A stretch of DNA of 64,000 bases from Macrostomum hystrix (Eukaryota > Platyhelminthes > Macrostomidae), in assembly GCA_950097015.1 (NCBI GenBank), contig CATNEN010000003.1:8292501-8356500 (forward strand). Reading direction: 5' to 3'. Position 1 is the first letter of the stretch, and each line of letters starts with the position of its first letter. Below, piece after piece: positions 1 to 11,956 of this stretch. The position numbers and the translations under genes are program-made. The notes below the pieces were generated by a model. The model did no database searches, was not told the DNA's origin, and saw only the letters and a program-made list of their open reading frames with translations.

Positions 1-57
1 TAAGTTGCAGCTTTGATTAAAGATAACATGACGAGCTAGACCCTGCTTTCACAAAGG

Positions 58-2155
58 TGAGCTGTCATAGCTGAGACCTAGCTTCAGTCATGAGCAGTCA
101 TAGCTGAGACCCAGCTTCAGTCATGAGCAGTCATAGATGAGACCTAGCTTCAGTCATGAGCAGTCATAGATGAGACCTTAGCTTCAGTCATGAGCAGTCA
201 CAGATGAGAACTAGCTTCAGTCATGAGCAGTCATAGATGAGACCTAGCTTCAGTCATGAGCAGTCATAGATGAGACCTAGCTTCAGTCATGAGCAGTCAC
301 AGATGAGACCTTAGCTTCAGTCATGAGCAGTCACAGATGAGAACTAGCTTCAGTCATGAGCAGTCACAGATGAGACCTAGCTTCAGTCATGAGCAGTCAT
401 AGCTGAGACCTAGCTTCAGTCATGAGCAGTCATAGATGAGACCTAGCTTCAGTCATGAGCAGTCATAGATGAGACCTTAGCTTCAGTCATGAGCAGTCAC
501 AGATGAGAACTAGCTTCAGTCATGAGCAGTCATAGATGAGACCTAGCTTCAGTCATGAGCAGTCATAGATGAGACCTAGCTTCAGTCATGAGCAGTCACA
601 GATGAGACCTTAGCTTCAGTCATGAGCAGTCACAGATGAGAACTAGCTTCAGTCATGAGCAGTCACAGATGAGACCTAGCTTCAGTCATGAGCAGTCACA
701 GATGAGAACTAGCTTCAGTCATGAGCAGTCACAGATGAGACCTAGCTTCAGTCATGAGCAGTCATAGCTGAGACCTAGCTTCAGTCATGAGCAGTCATAG
801 ATGAGACCTAGCTTCAGTCATGAGCAGTCATAGATGAGACCTTAGCTTCAGTCATGAGCAGTCACAGATGAGAACTAGCTTCAGTCATGAGCAGTCATAG
901 ATGAGACCTAGCTTCAGTCATGAGCAGTCATAGATGAGACCTAGCTTCAGTCATGAGCAGTCACAGATGAGACCTTAGCTTCAGTCATGAGCAGTCACAG
1001 ATGAGAACTAGCTTCAGTCATGAGCAGTCACAGATGAGACCTAGCTTCAGTCATGAGCAGTCACAGATGAGACCTTAGCTTCAGTCATGAGCAGTCATAG
1101 ATGAGACCTAGCTTCAGTCATGAGCAGTCACAGATGAGACCTAGCTTGTGTCATAAGCAGACACAGATGAGACCTAGCTTCAGTCATGAGCAGTCACAGA
1201 TGAGACCTACATTCAGTCATGAGCAGATACAGATGAGACCTACATTCAGTCATGAGCAGACACAGATGAGACCTACATTCAGTCATGAGCAGACACAGAT
1301 GAGACCTAGCTTCAGTCATGAGCAGTCACAGATGAGACCTTAGCTTCAGTCATGAGCAGTCACAGATGAGACCTAGCTTCAGTCATGAGCAGTCATAGAT
1401 GAGACCTTAGCTTCAGTCATGAGCAGTCACAGATGCGACCTAGCTTCAGTCATGAGCAGTCACAGATGAGACCTTAGCTTCAGTCATGAGCAGTCACAGA
1501 TGCGACCTAGCTTCAGTCATGAGCAGTCATAGATGAGACCTAGCTTCAGTCATGAGCAGTCACAGATGCGACCTAGCTTCAGTCATGAGCAGTCACAGAT
1601 GCGACCTAGCTTCAGTCATGAGCAGTCACAGATGAGACCTAGCTTCAGTCATGAGCAGTCACAGATGCGACCTAGCTTCAGTCATGAGCAGTCACAGATG
1701 AGACCTTAGCTTCAGTCATGAGCAGTCACAGATGAGACCTAGCTTCAGTCATGAGCAGTCATAGATGAGACCTTAGCTTCAGTCATGAGCAGTCACAGAT
1801 GCGACCTAGCTTCAGTCATGAGCAGTCACAGATGAGACCTAGCTTGTGTCATAAGCAGACACAGATGAGACCAAACTTCAGTCATGAGCAGACACAGATG
1901 AGACTTAGCTTCAGTCATGAGCAGTCACAGATGAGACCTAGCTTCAGTCATGAGCAGACACAGATGAGACCTAGCTTCAGTCATGAGCAGTCACAGATGA
2001 GACCTTAGCTTCAGTCATGAGCAGTGATAGATGAGACCTAGCTTCAGTCATGAGCAGTGATAGATGAGAACTAGCTTCAGTCATGAGCAGACACAGATGA
2101 GACCTAGCTTCAGTCATGAGCAGTGATAGATGAGACCTAGCTTCAGTCATAAATA
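58..2155. repeat. 33-bp minisatellite, about 63 copies
   Basis: Tandem repeat of a 33-bp unit with core GATGAGACCTAGCTTCAGTC followed by ATGAGCAGTCACA. Some units carry one extra T (CCTTAGC), making 34 bp, which shifts the frame. Variant units recur in blocks of roughly 300-365 bp (for example near 178, 476 and 840), so there is higher-order structure. Because 33 is a multiple of three, stop-free stretches appear that read as an 11-residue repeat. These are by-products of the array and not evidence of a gene. No flanking exon was recognised, so it may be intergenic or lie in an intron of a gene outside the window. Confidence 0.95.
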
Positions 2156-2889
2156 CTAATAATATGTAATGAATTAAAAAAATATAAATGCAACACATTT
2201 TTATGGAATTCAAAGACAATTTTAATATATATAAAGGCTAAAAATGACTAATTTTTATTAATACTAGCCTATGTAGGTGAAGAAGTGTTTTTACGGGCAG
2301 ACACGAAAATATTAAAAGCGTTTGTTTGAAGTATTCAATAATAGGACTAGTATTTGAACATGAATATCAAGCATGATTAGTAAACTGTGTTTACAATACT
2401 GAGGGGTTAAAAATGCAATGATAATTAGCTATGGATAGATAAGGCATGCCGGAGTAAGGTGAAGGATGTAAGGTGAAGGATAAAAAACTATTTACTTGTA
2501 AATAGTGGCGAACTGCTAGTTGAAAAACTGCGGGCAGTTTATTTAAAATAAAAAACTAATTATTTTCGCACGAATTTGAAATACCGAAGCTACTACAAAA
2601 GCTACACTCCATTGTATAATTCAGCGAGACAAATGAAAGAGAAGCAGTTTGGAAGCATTGGGATAAGAATAGGCACCTAATAGTTTGTTCTAGGTAGGCA
2701 TTAGAAATGGTATTCTTGCAAATAATACTAATTTAAATAAAGCAAAACAATAATAAAGTTATTGTCTGATAAATATTGACTTTACCTTAATCGAGCGAAC
2801 ATAAATGATAAAGGCTGCCTAGTATTAACTGAGAACTTATGAGAACCACGACATATTCACGACATTGCAATACTCATTCCTGACGTCAC

Positions 2890-3430
2890 AGCGCTAGATC
2901 TAAGATCTGGATGGGATTTAAAGGCGGAGTTTCTAAATGGGATCGAAATCTGAGGATCTGGATGGGATGTAAAATTTAAGATCTTAATGGGATAAAAATA
3001 TGATGGCCTAGATGGTATTTCGTGAGGATCGTGAGGATCTCAATTGGATCTAAATACGAGGATCTTGACGATTTCTAAATATGGAGATCAAGATGGGATC
3101 TAAATATGACGATTTAGATGGATCTCATTTTGATGATCTAGATGGGATCTCATTTTGATAATCTAGATGGGATCTAAATATGAGGATCTAGATGGGATCT
3201 AAATATGAGGATCTAAATGGGATCTGGGATCTAAATAAGAAGATATAAATGGGATCTAAATATGAGGATCTAGATCTGATCTATATATGAGGATCTAGAT
3301 GGGGTCTAAAAATGAGAATTTAGAGAATTTAGATGGGATCTAAATGTGAGGACCTAAAAGTGAGGATTTTGATCATATCTAAATACGAGTATCTAGGTGG
3401 GCTTTAAATCTGATGATATAAAAGGAATTT
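2890..3430. repeat. Degenerate GATC-rich minisatellite
   Basis: A decayed tandem array of about 20-25-bp units built on GATCTAGATGGGATCTAAAT, with many substitutions and length changes. It lies just downstream of the stop codon of the glutamine-rich gene. Its GGATCTAG motif also occurs in the much better preserved 30-bp array at 4020-6410 in the same gene, so the two may be related. The stretch 2156-2890 before it is AT-rich and shows no gene. Confidence 0.8.
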
Positions 3431-3487
3431 ATGAAACCCAAATTGATAATTTAAAACGAGAGTTACTAACTACACACTTTTAGCTTA

Positions 3488-6400
3488 TTAACCAATCGAA
3501 TGCGGCGTAGCATTGTTGCCATTAGCAACAGGCGCCAAACCGATAGGAGCTAAATTGACTTGAATCTGCGAATGATGGTGCTGGGACTGCTGAATGAGCT
3601 GCTGCAACTGGCTGCCTTGAATGACATGCAGAATGCGGGGCGCCTGCGGCGGCTGCTGCTGCTGCACAGGATGTCCGGGCGTGTTAAAATCAGTTGTCTT
3701 CTGTTGAATAGTGATTGGCAGGCCAATATTCATAGCGCCGTGCTGCGTCACAACGACGTGAGAAGCAGCTGCGCCGTTAGCTGTAACAGAATGTGCCATA
3801 TTCTCATGCAGGTGAGCCGACGATGAGCACATGGAATTAGGGGCTGGGACCGGCTGGTGGGCACGGACATAGTCAACTAGAAGGCGCTCCATTTGGCCCT
3901 GATTTCCCTGCTGGAGCTGCTGCTGCTGCTGCAAGTGCTGTGCCATCACAGACTGGACAGAAACTAAAGATATTTGGCGGAGATTAAAATCAATCAGCAT
4001 CTTCGCTATGGGAAGATAATAGTGTGAATCTGGTGATCTGGGAAGTTGTTAGCTTCAATCTGAGGATCTGGGAAGCCGGTAGCTTCAAACTGGGGATCTA
4101 GGAAGCCGGTAGCTTTAAACTGGGGATCTAGGAAGCCGGTGGCTTCAAACTGGGGATCTAGGAAGCCGGTAGCTTTAAACTGGGGATCTAGGAAGCCGGT
4201 AGCTTTAAACTGGGGATCTAGGAAGCCGGTGGCTTTAAACTGGGGATCTAGGAAGCCGGTAGCTTTAAACTGGGGATCTAGGAAGCCGGTAGCTTTAAAC
4301 TGGGGATCTAGGAAGCCGGTGGCTTCAAACTGGGGATCTAGGAAGCCGGTAGCTTTAAACTGGGGATCTAGGAAGCCGGTAGCTTTAAACTGGGGATCTA
4401 GGAAGCCGGTGGCTTCAAACTGGGGATCTAGGAAGCCGGTAGCTTTAAACTGGGGATCTAGGAAGCCGGTAGCTTTAAACTGAGGATCTAGGAAGCCGGT
4501 AGCTTTAAACTGGGGATCTAGGAAGCCGGTGGCTTTAAACTGGGGATCTAGGAAGCCGGTAGCTTTAAACTGGGGATCTAGGAAGCCGGTAGCTTTAAAC
4601 TGGGGATCTAGGAAGCCGGTGGCTTCAAACTGGGGATCTAGGAAGACGGTAGCTTTAAACTGGGGATCTAGGAAGCCGGTAGCTTTAAACTGGGGATCTA
4701 GGAAGCCGGTGGCTTTAAACTGGGGATCTAGGAAGCCGGTGGCTTCAAACTGGGGATCTAGGAAGACGGTAGCTTTAAACTGTGGATCTAGGAAGCCGGT
4801 AGCTTTAAACTGGGGATCTAGGAAGCCGGTAGCTTTAAACTGGGGATCTAGGAAGCCGGTAGCTTTAAACTGGGGATCTAGGAAGCCGGTGGCTTCAAAC
4901 TGGGGATCTAGGAAGCCGGTAGCTTTAAACTGGGGATCTAGGAAGCCGGTAGCTTTAAACTGAGGATCTAGGAAGCCGGTAGCTTTAAACTGGGGATCTA
5001 GGAAGCCGGTGGCTTTAAACTGGGGATCTAGGAAGCCGGTAGCTTTAAACTGGGGATCTAGGAAGCCGGTAGCTTTAAACTGGGGATCTAGGAAGCCGGT
5101 GGCTTCAAACTGGGGATCTAGGAAGACGGTAGCTTTAAACTGGGGATCTAGGAAGCCGGTAGCTTTAAACTGGGGATCTAGGAAGCCGGTGGCTTTAAAC
5201 TGGGGATCTAGGAAGCCGGTGGCTTCAAACTGGGGATCTAGGAAGACGGTAGCTTTAAACTGGGGATCTAGGAAGCCGGTAGCTTTAAACTGGGGATCTA
5301 GGAAGCCGGTAGCTTTAAACTGGGGATCTAGGAAGCCGGTAGCTTTAAACTGGGGATCTAGGAAGCCGGTAGCTTCAAACTGGGGATCTAGGAAGCCGGT
5401 AGCTTTAAACTGGGGATCTAGGAAGCCGGTAGCTTTAAACTGGGGATCTAGGAAGCCGGTAGCTTCAAACTGGGGATCTAGGAAGACGGTAGCTTTAAAC
5501 TGGGGATCTAGGAAGCCGGTAGCTTTAAACTGGGGATCTAGGAAGCCGGTAGCTTCAAACTGGGGATCTAGGAAGCCGGTAGCTTCAAACTGGGGATCTA
5601 GGAAGCCGGTAGCTTCAAACTGGGGATCTAGGAAGCCGGTAGCTTCAAACTGGGGATCTAGGAAGACGGTAGCTTTAAACTGTGGATCTAGGAAGCCGGT
5701 AGCTTTAAACTGGGGATCTAGGAAGCCGGTAGCTTTAAACTGTGGATCTAGGAAGCCGGTAGCTTTAAACTGTGGATCTAGGAAGACGGTAGCTTTAAAC
5801 TGGGGATCTAGGAAGCCGGTAGCTTCAAACTGGGGATCTAGGAAGCCGGTAGCTTTAAACTGGGGATCTAGGAAGCCGGTAGCTTCAAACTGGGGATCAA
5901 GGAAGCCGGTATCTTTAAACTGAGGATCTAGGAAGCCGGTAGCTTCAAACTGGGGATCTGGGAAGCTGCTAGCTTCTATATGAGGATCTGGAAAGCCGGT
6001 AGCTTCAATCTGGGGATCTGGGAAGCTGGTAGCTTCAATCTGAGGATCTGGAAAGCCGGTAGCTTCAATCTGGGGATCTGGGAAGCTGGTAGCTTTAAAC
6101 TGAGGATCTAGGAAGCCGGTAGCTTCAATCTGGGGATCTGGGAAGCTGGTAGCTTCAATCTGAGGATCTGGAAAGCCGGTAGCTTCAATCTGGGGATCTG
6201 GGAAGCTGGTAGCTTTAAACTGAGGATCTAGGAAGCCGGTAGCTTCAAACTGGGGATCTGGGAAGCTGCTAGCTTCTATCTGAGGATCTGGAAAGCCGGT
6301 AGCTTCAATCTGGGGATCTGGGAAGCTGGTAGCTTCAATCTGAGGATCTGGAAAGCCGGTAGCTTCAATCTGGGGATCTAGGAGGTGTTAGATTCAATCT

Positions 6401-6675
6401 GATGATCTGGGGATTAAAGAAATTTCCTTTTAAATCATGCTGCGTTTTAACTTATTTATTACAAAACATAAATTAAACCTTGTTGAATGTGCTGCTGTTG
6501 CTGCAGCTGCTGATGCGTCTGACGTGTCGGCACTGGACGTTTCCATTCCAATGGCAGGCATCCGCCAGAGGTGGCCCCGGCACGACCAATCTGGTCATAG
6601 AGCTGCATCAGCACTGAGCTGGGGGGCCCGCCAGACTCGCGAAATACCCTGTTAGGCGACTCTTCATCGCTGTCG
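3488..6675 (-). CDS. Glutamine-rich nuclear protein, 3' exons (partial)
   Basis: Two minus-strand exons are supported. Exon A is 6675-6479, with an acceptor TTAG before it and a donor AAG|GTTTAA after it. Exon B is 3963-3488, with acceptor CTTTAG and stop TAA at 3490-3488. The join is phase 1 and keeps the frame open. Exon A encodes an acidic start (DSDEES), the segment VLMQLYDQIGRAG, then EWKRPVP and a Gln/His-rich end. Exon B is rich in Gln, His and Ala, with runs of Q and a VNLAPIGLAPV segment before the end. The composition suggests a transcription cofactor or chromatin-complex subunit, but I recognise no family. The 5' exons are not identified. One candidate at 8286-8350 does not match in phase directly. 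The intron between A and B is about 2.5 kb and is almost entirely minisatellite. Confidence 0.6.
4020..6410. repeat. 30-bp minisatellite, about 80 copies, in an intron
   Basis: Very regular 30-bp unit with core GGGGATCTAGGAAGCCGGTA followed by GCTTTAAACT. It fills the intron between the two glutamine-rich exons (intron 3964-6478). From 4061 to about 5940 units differ by only a few substitutions (A/G before GCTT, T/C in TTTAAA, C/A in AGCCGG). The 3' part (5940-6400) is more diverged, with TCAATC and GGATCTGG variants and a visible 120-bp higher-order period. Long stop-free stretches with a 10-residue period result from the 30-bp unit and are not coding. Confidence 0.95.
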
Positions 6676-6853
6676 CTAAGACAAAAATAATCCTGAAGAT
6701 TTCATTCAAAAATTCAAAACTTGTATGAAGTATACAGACAACAATTAAAAAACAATAGGCTTGCTTGCATTTAGTTGGACTAGAAACTTGCCTTAAATCA
6801 TAGAGATGATGAAGTGTCTACAAGTCTTGGTCACTATGTTTATCCACCCTCTT

Positions 6854-6936
6854 AGACCCTGGACACTTTGTCATCTGGATGTGGTCTGGATGTCATCCAG
6901 ATGAAAAAAAAGCAGATGACAAAGTGTCCAAGAACC
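6854..6936. mobile_element. Short inverted-repeat remnant (8554 family)
   Basis: An inverted repeat with arms GGACACTTTGTCATCTG and its complement CAGATGACAAAGTGTCC around a 40-bp centre. The ends (AGACCCTGGACAC and the complement of GTGTCCAAGAACC) resemble the termini of the 464-bp element at 8554-9017. No flanking direct repeat is visible, so this looks like a decayed or internally deleted family member. Confidence 0.6.
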
Positions 6937-7154
6937 AAGCAAAGATACATGCACTTATGGGATCTGACATCTGGGTATTTGACTATGTTCATAGTGCTAC
7001 CAATTAGTACAAGCTAGTTACAAAGTAGCTATTGCCATTTTTTAACACTATGGAAATTAACATTTGAAATGAACTTATATACATTTAAATGGTAAACTTT
7101 ACTATTATTAAGATCTTTAAGCAGTAAGTAGTAATTTTCAATTTAAGTAGAAAT

Positions 7155-7435
7155 CATACATGCGCAACACCCAGCCGACCCGGCCGAACCAGCCGGGTGA
7201 AACGAGGGCCAAGCAAGGTAAGTCGCAAAAACCAATTGACCAAGCGCAAAAAAATCAAAGGGGGGACCAAGGGACAAAAAAGGAAGGCGTGAAGAAAAGG
7301 AAAAAGGGGAGAGAAAAAGAGAGCAAATGAGAGCAAACTAAGTCGTAATTAGAGCAATGAAATGAACTAAGTCGCAAATGAGAGCAAAAACTAAGTCGCA
7401 CGGCCGGCTAAGATTTGGGAGGTTGCGCATGTATG
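7155..7435. mobile_element. 281-bp MITE with 8-bp target duplication
   Basis: Terminal inverted repeats CATACATGCGCAAC (7155-7168) and GTTGCGCATGTATG (7422-7435) are perfect over 14 bp. The element is flanked on both sides by GTAGAAAT (7147-7154 and 7436-7443), an exact 8-bp direct repeat. The interior is GC-richer than its surroundings and repeats CTAAGTCGCA several times; no transposase is encoded. An 8-bp duplication fits hAT-type (or P- or Merlin-type) transposition. The superfamily is an inference. Confidence 0.8.
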
Positions 7436-8285
7436 GTAGAAATGATCTTTTTTATTTTAATCAATTGAACCAAATTTCCTATAAACCAAAAACACAACCA
7501 TCATCCCAAATGGAATAGTTGACAAATGGTGCCTATACATCCATTATACTAAAATTCAATTTGTGACTTTGCAATGCTAAACCCAATGAGAACTAGGAGA
7601 CTTTGAAATAAAAAATTAAAGACAAGTCTGCAGGCAGACAAAAAGGCGGCAGACAAAATGACATGCACATCTAATATGCAGCCAAATTAGTACTTTAAAT
7701 CTGAGGATAGCTGTTTATCAGAGTTAAAACTTCTTAGAAGTAATCTTCAGCAGGTACAATGCCAATGGTATTAGTTTATGAATTGGAAACAAGGATAAAT
7801 AAATAATAAATGAATTTTTATCAATGCATTAATAGATATTAACAATTAATATATAATATAAAATATAAAAACATAACATTTCACATTTCCAAAACAATAA
7901 ATATTTTTTTCTTCTTTTGTTATTCCTTTTAGATGCATAGACAACACTAGCATACCAGCCTGATATTTATATTGTTCTAAATATCAGTGTAGGCATTGCA
8001 TATTGTGGCATTGGTGTAACTAATATGGCAATGTTCTACTTCCGTTAGTTATATTATTTTTTTGTTTGCAAACGACAGATAACAACAAAAAACAAGTTAA
8101 TGGTAACAAAAAGTCAGTAGTTTGGTCAGACAGTTCTGAAAAGTCTTGGTCAGTCTTTCTTCTTTCAAACCGGGTAAGTGCCTAATCCAGTAGAGGAGGG
8201 CACCAAAGCTATTCTTGGGGTAGGGCCTATAGACAGCACCATAAGAATTCTTTGAGGTGGCTTTCAAATAGAGCAGCACTCGTAC

Positions 8286-8350
8286 CATGCATTTGACGCA
8301 GCTTGGCCTTCACAAAATCTTCAGCTGCAGAATTTCTGTGCCTTAGCTTC
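8286..8350 (-). CDS. Possible isolated exon, unassigned
   Basis: A 65-nt minus-strand segment lies between an acceptor-like GGGAACAG and a donor-like CATG|GTACGAG. Its open frame reads about 21 residues with the motif AAEDFVKAKLRQMH, which looks like a charged helix. It could be an upstream exon of the glutamine-rich gene at 3488-6675, but its end phase (1) does not fit the 6675 exon directly, so another exon would have to lie between them. Only the splice-like borders and composition support it. Confidence 0.22.
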
Positions 8351-8553
8351 CTGTTCCCCTATATTTGCCAGATTTTGCTATAGACATAGATCCAAGTGTC
8401 AAGTCACGGCAAAGCCACGTCAGCACAACTTTTCATACTTAGAATGCACATGTGGCATGAATTCAAACAAAAAATAATATAACAAACCGAAGTAGAATAT
8501 TGCCACTAATATTGCACTGGGAATAAATTGCATTGGGTGCCAATGCCAAAAAG

Positions 8554-9017
8554 GGATCCTAGACACTTCCTCATCTTACAACTTTGTCATCCACGTGGAA
8601 GGTAGGACACTTTGTCATCCAGCCAATTGGCATGCTTTAAAGTTTGGTCAGTTTGTCATCTACTAATAACAAGCAACAAAGTTTGTCATCAATAAAGTGA
8701 GTGTGGGGTGGTGGGGCAGTGGTGTGAACACACTTCACACTATAAATTGTCAAAAAGAGGTGTCAGAACTGATTTCAATATAAGAGTTGAAAGATAGGTG
8801 CCAGAACAATGTGAGGAGGGGTGGTTCTGTTATAACTTTGAAAGCTTTTGTTTTATAGATAACAAAGTGTCCGTGTAAGTGTAAGTCTCTTTGACATACA
8901 CCCAAGTCCAAGAGATGACAACAGCAGCAGAAATATTGGAACTGATATCCAACTGAAATATTGGACAGATCGTCATCTGGATGACGATGTTGTAAGACGA
9001 CGAAGTGTCCAGGTACC
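8554..9017. mobile_element. 464-bp MITE with 8-bp target duplication
   Basis: The ends are imperfect inverted repeats of about 30 bp: GGATCCTAGACACTTCC at the left, and at the right the complement of GGTACCTGGACACTTCG. Both continue into TC(A/G)TCTTACAAC and GTCATCC. The element is flanked exactly by CCAAAAAG at 8546-8553 and 9018-9025. Internal copies of GGACACTTTGTCATC show nested structure. No transposase is encoded. The 8-bp duplication points to a non-autonomous hAT-like element. Confidence 0.8.
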
Positions 9018-9025
9018 CCAAAAAG

Positions 9026-11913
9026 CACTCCTCATCCCAGGAGCTGTACTGAAGAGCACTGACTGACCAGTACAGGAATGCCTGGTGCCAAAATGCCCTG
9101 GTACCTAAATATGTTTACCAACACTTAATATCAATTGACCTAGTTAGATGGTTGATTAGACCTAGTTATGTTGCCTTTGTTCAGTTCTAGAATCTTGTTA
9201 TAGATTTTTAATTCTAGAGGCTAGTTCTTGAGGCTAAACTGCTATAATGACCAAAGTTTTAAAGGAAAACATAGATTTTAAATTAGATAGTTATATTTGT
9301 CGTTGTCGGTCAACTCAATATATTTAGGCTTACTAAAGTTATCAACATTAACAGCAATAGCTACTTTAGCTTTCTATTTAGCCTTGCGGTATGGCAACAA
9401 TTCGGCACTTCAGCACTGGAATTAAAAAAAATGTGTCATAGCAGCGTTTCTCTGAAAATTGCTATTTAAAGAATATATGAAAATCACTTTCAAAATTTAT
9501 AATAAGCTTTTAAAGTAGTTATTAAAAAGAAAATGCTCGTTGTCTTAAAAAGAAAGAAGTATGGTAATACATACATTCTAAGCCCTAAAAAAATAAGTAA
9601 ACATTTGTTTTACGTTTGCATTTTGCAGTTTTAAAAAATTTTACAAAGTGCGCTCAAGTGCTATCATTTTCCTGTGTGCGTGTGTTGGCTCAGTTTTTTT
9701 TCTAATTCATATATTGTCACCTGCTTCGTGGATGTTTTAAAAATGGAGCCGCAAGTAGCACTGTCTCTGTCAGCTAAAACTTCTACAATGTGAAAGATAT
9801 AGTTAGGCTCTATAAAACATTTGTAGACCTAAAAAACAACTTAGGAGTTGTCCATGTTGTTTGGCCATTAGCATATCTACTTAATTATTTTTTAAGCTAA
9901 TAATCTGTACTCTATATAAATTTTAAAAGCTTTTTAATATAAAACGTATAAGCACGTAGTCAGTAAAGGTAAAAGAGAGAAGATGCTGGGGTGTAGCCTT
10001 AGCTGGCTACTGGCTACATATTTTCATTTATGTTTTTCTTACACATAAACAGCAGAAAGCAGACACACTGGCTACTGTGGCTAGCTGTATTTAGTTAAAT
10101 AATTTAATTTATATGTGACTTAATTAGTTTAGTTTCATTTAAAGTAATAAAAACAGGTATATAGTATATAATATATGGGTATAGGCGCCTATTGTACATG
10201 TATGTATATGTAGTATATATGCATATGCATTTAAATTTAATTTGACAGAAAATTATGCTCAAAGCTCAAATCTGTAATTATTGTTTAAAATTAGCTATTT
10301 AAAAGTCTCAACTTTAGGTTAAGTCTCTTGCATTGCACATATGTCCACCACAATGACATTGATTAGGATTTGGCCCTATTATAATATTGAATTGATTTAT
10401 TGAATTTGAATTATTTTTTATATATTAATTATTAATGGCATACCAGCTAGGTTTTGCTACCTACTGGGTAGCCTCCCTTGAGTTCTTATTAGTGCATTAT
10501 CAAAACTGGTTCTGATGCAATCATAAAAATTGACACTGGAGCCTCACTATGCTCAAGCTGAAAACAAGAATGCATTAGAAAAGCCTATTTAAAACTGTTT
10601 TTCGAATATTTAATCCCCTTGGCAATGGAATTAAACTTAATAAAAATATGTGTACCGATTCGGGCCCATTTGTGATCTTTTGGCCAAGGAATTTTGAAAA
10701 TCAGTTGAGCCATTCGGGAGCTAGGTCTAGTCAATTGCAAACATACAAGCAAGATTTTCATTTTTAGTATATAAAAAAATAAGATAAGATTTACTCTGAA
10801 ATTAGTAGTAAATGAATATAACATATACATGTAGTGTACATTTTTTTGTCATTTTGCAAATGTTTATAAGAAATAGGGCTCTTAAAATGTTTTTCATAAG
10901 TTAGTTAGCGAATGTTCTTAAGCAATTTTCTAGTTAGTAGGCTTAATTAATTTATCTCCTCTCTAAGGAGCTCATGTATTCTTACTTTTTATGGTCTATT
11001 TAACTAAAATAAAATTCTCTAACCTCTTGTAGCTTTGTATACCATCTCTTAATTAATTAATGTAATTCTCTCATTCAAAGTTTGCATCTTAACAATCTAA
11101 ATATGATAAGATATTTAGCCTCTTTAATATACTCTATAGTAGACACAATATACTGAGATAGGGTCCCATTTTCTTAGAAATCATTTCCTGCGCAATTTTT
11201 TTTTTCTACGAAACTTTTGTTTAACTGCACCAAATTGTTAAATCGCACCAAAAATATAATGTTTTAATGAAGTTGCGGAGGTGAGGAGGAGGAGAAGTTT
11301 TTAGTATAAATACAAATATGCAAAAAGTGAAGAATCAACCCACTCTCGTTTGAGAAGGAGTTAAAAGTGAAGAAAGCTTGAATCTTGAAGTGTTCATATT
11401 GAAGTTATTTGAGAAAGAGACATTGCCAAAGAGATGTAAATAGAGTGAAGAAAAGCTGTAAATCTAGATCCATTGGTAAAGCCCAAGGACGGACTGAAGA
11501 TTGAATTAAAGATGGATAAAGAGTGATAAAAAACTGATAAAGATGGATAAAGTTTGTAGCCAATGTAGCCAATTGTGCTTTCTAATGCAAAGAAATGTAG
11601 TTGCCTATCAAGAACTAATATTTTTCTTTCAATGGAAAATTAAACTTTTTGCTTTAGTACTTAGGCATTGAGTATTTAATGCATTTGAACAATTGTATAT
11701 ATTTTGAGGTGTGTGCACATATTAAGGTAAATTAAGTCAAATAACATGTGTTATCATGTGATATGTTAATAATGAAATTTGTTTATAATGTCAGATTTTA
11801 AGATAATCATGAATGGCTTTGGCACCATTTGTACATTACCTAAAGTCTTATAATCTTATAAGTCTTTGGTTTTTACTTAAAATTCTAACATTTTAGAATT
11901 GCTTATTTCAGTT
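9026..11913. other. Gene-poor AT-rich intergenic DNA
   Basis: No convincing exon on either strand. There is simple AT-rich sequence and a possible decayed interspersed repeat at about 10605-10765. The stretch 11280-11540 is purine-rich. A promoter for the downstream transporter gene probably lies near the right end, but no clear core motif stands out. Confidence 0.5.
10605..10765 (-). repeat. Possible decayed non-LTR element 3' tail
   Basis: Read on the minus strand, this stretch has the motifs AGCTCCCGAATGGCTCAACT, GATTTTCAAAATTCCTTGGC and GGGCCCGAATCGGTACACAT. That series resembles the 3' untranslated tails of RTE-like non-LTR elements in many invertebrates. No second copy is seen in this window, so the call rests on resemblance only. 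Confidence 0.3.
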
Positions 11914-11956
11914 ATGCCCATTGTAGGCAATTAACCAAACATTGTCAAGTCCAGGA

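Noticed and set aside
58-2155. CRISPR-like regular repeats
   Set aside because: Units are directly tandem with no unique spacers, in a eukaryotic context.
4139-5923. Long stop-free stretches with a 10-residue repeat on the plus strand
   Set aside because: They follow exactly the 30-bp minisatellite, start anywhere in the array, and lie inside an intron of a minus-strand gene. Codon content is dictated by the repeat.
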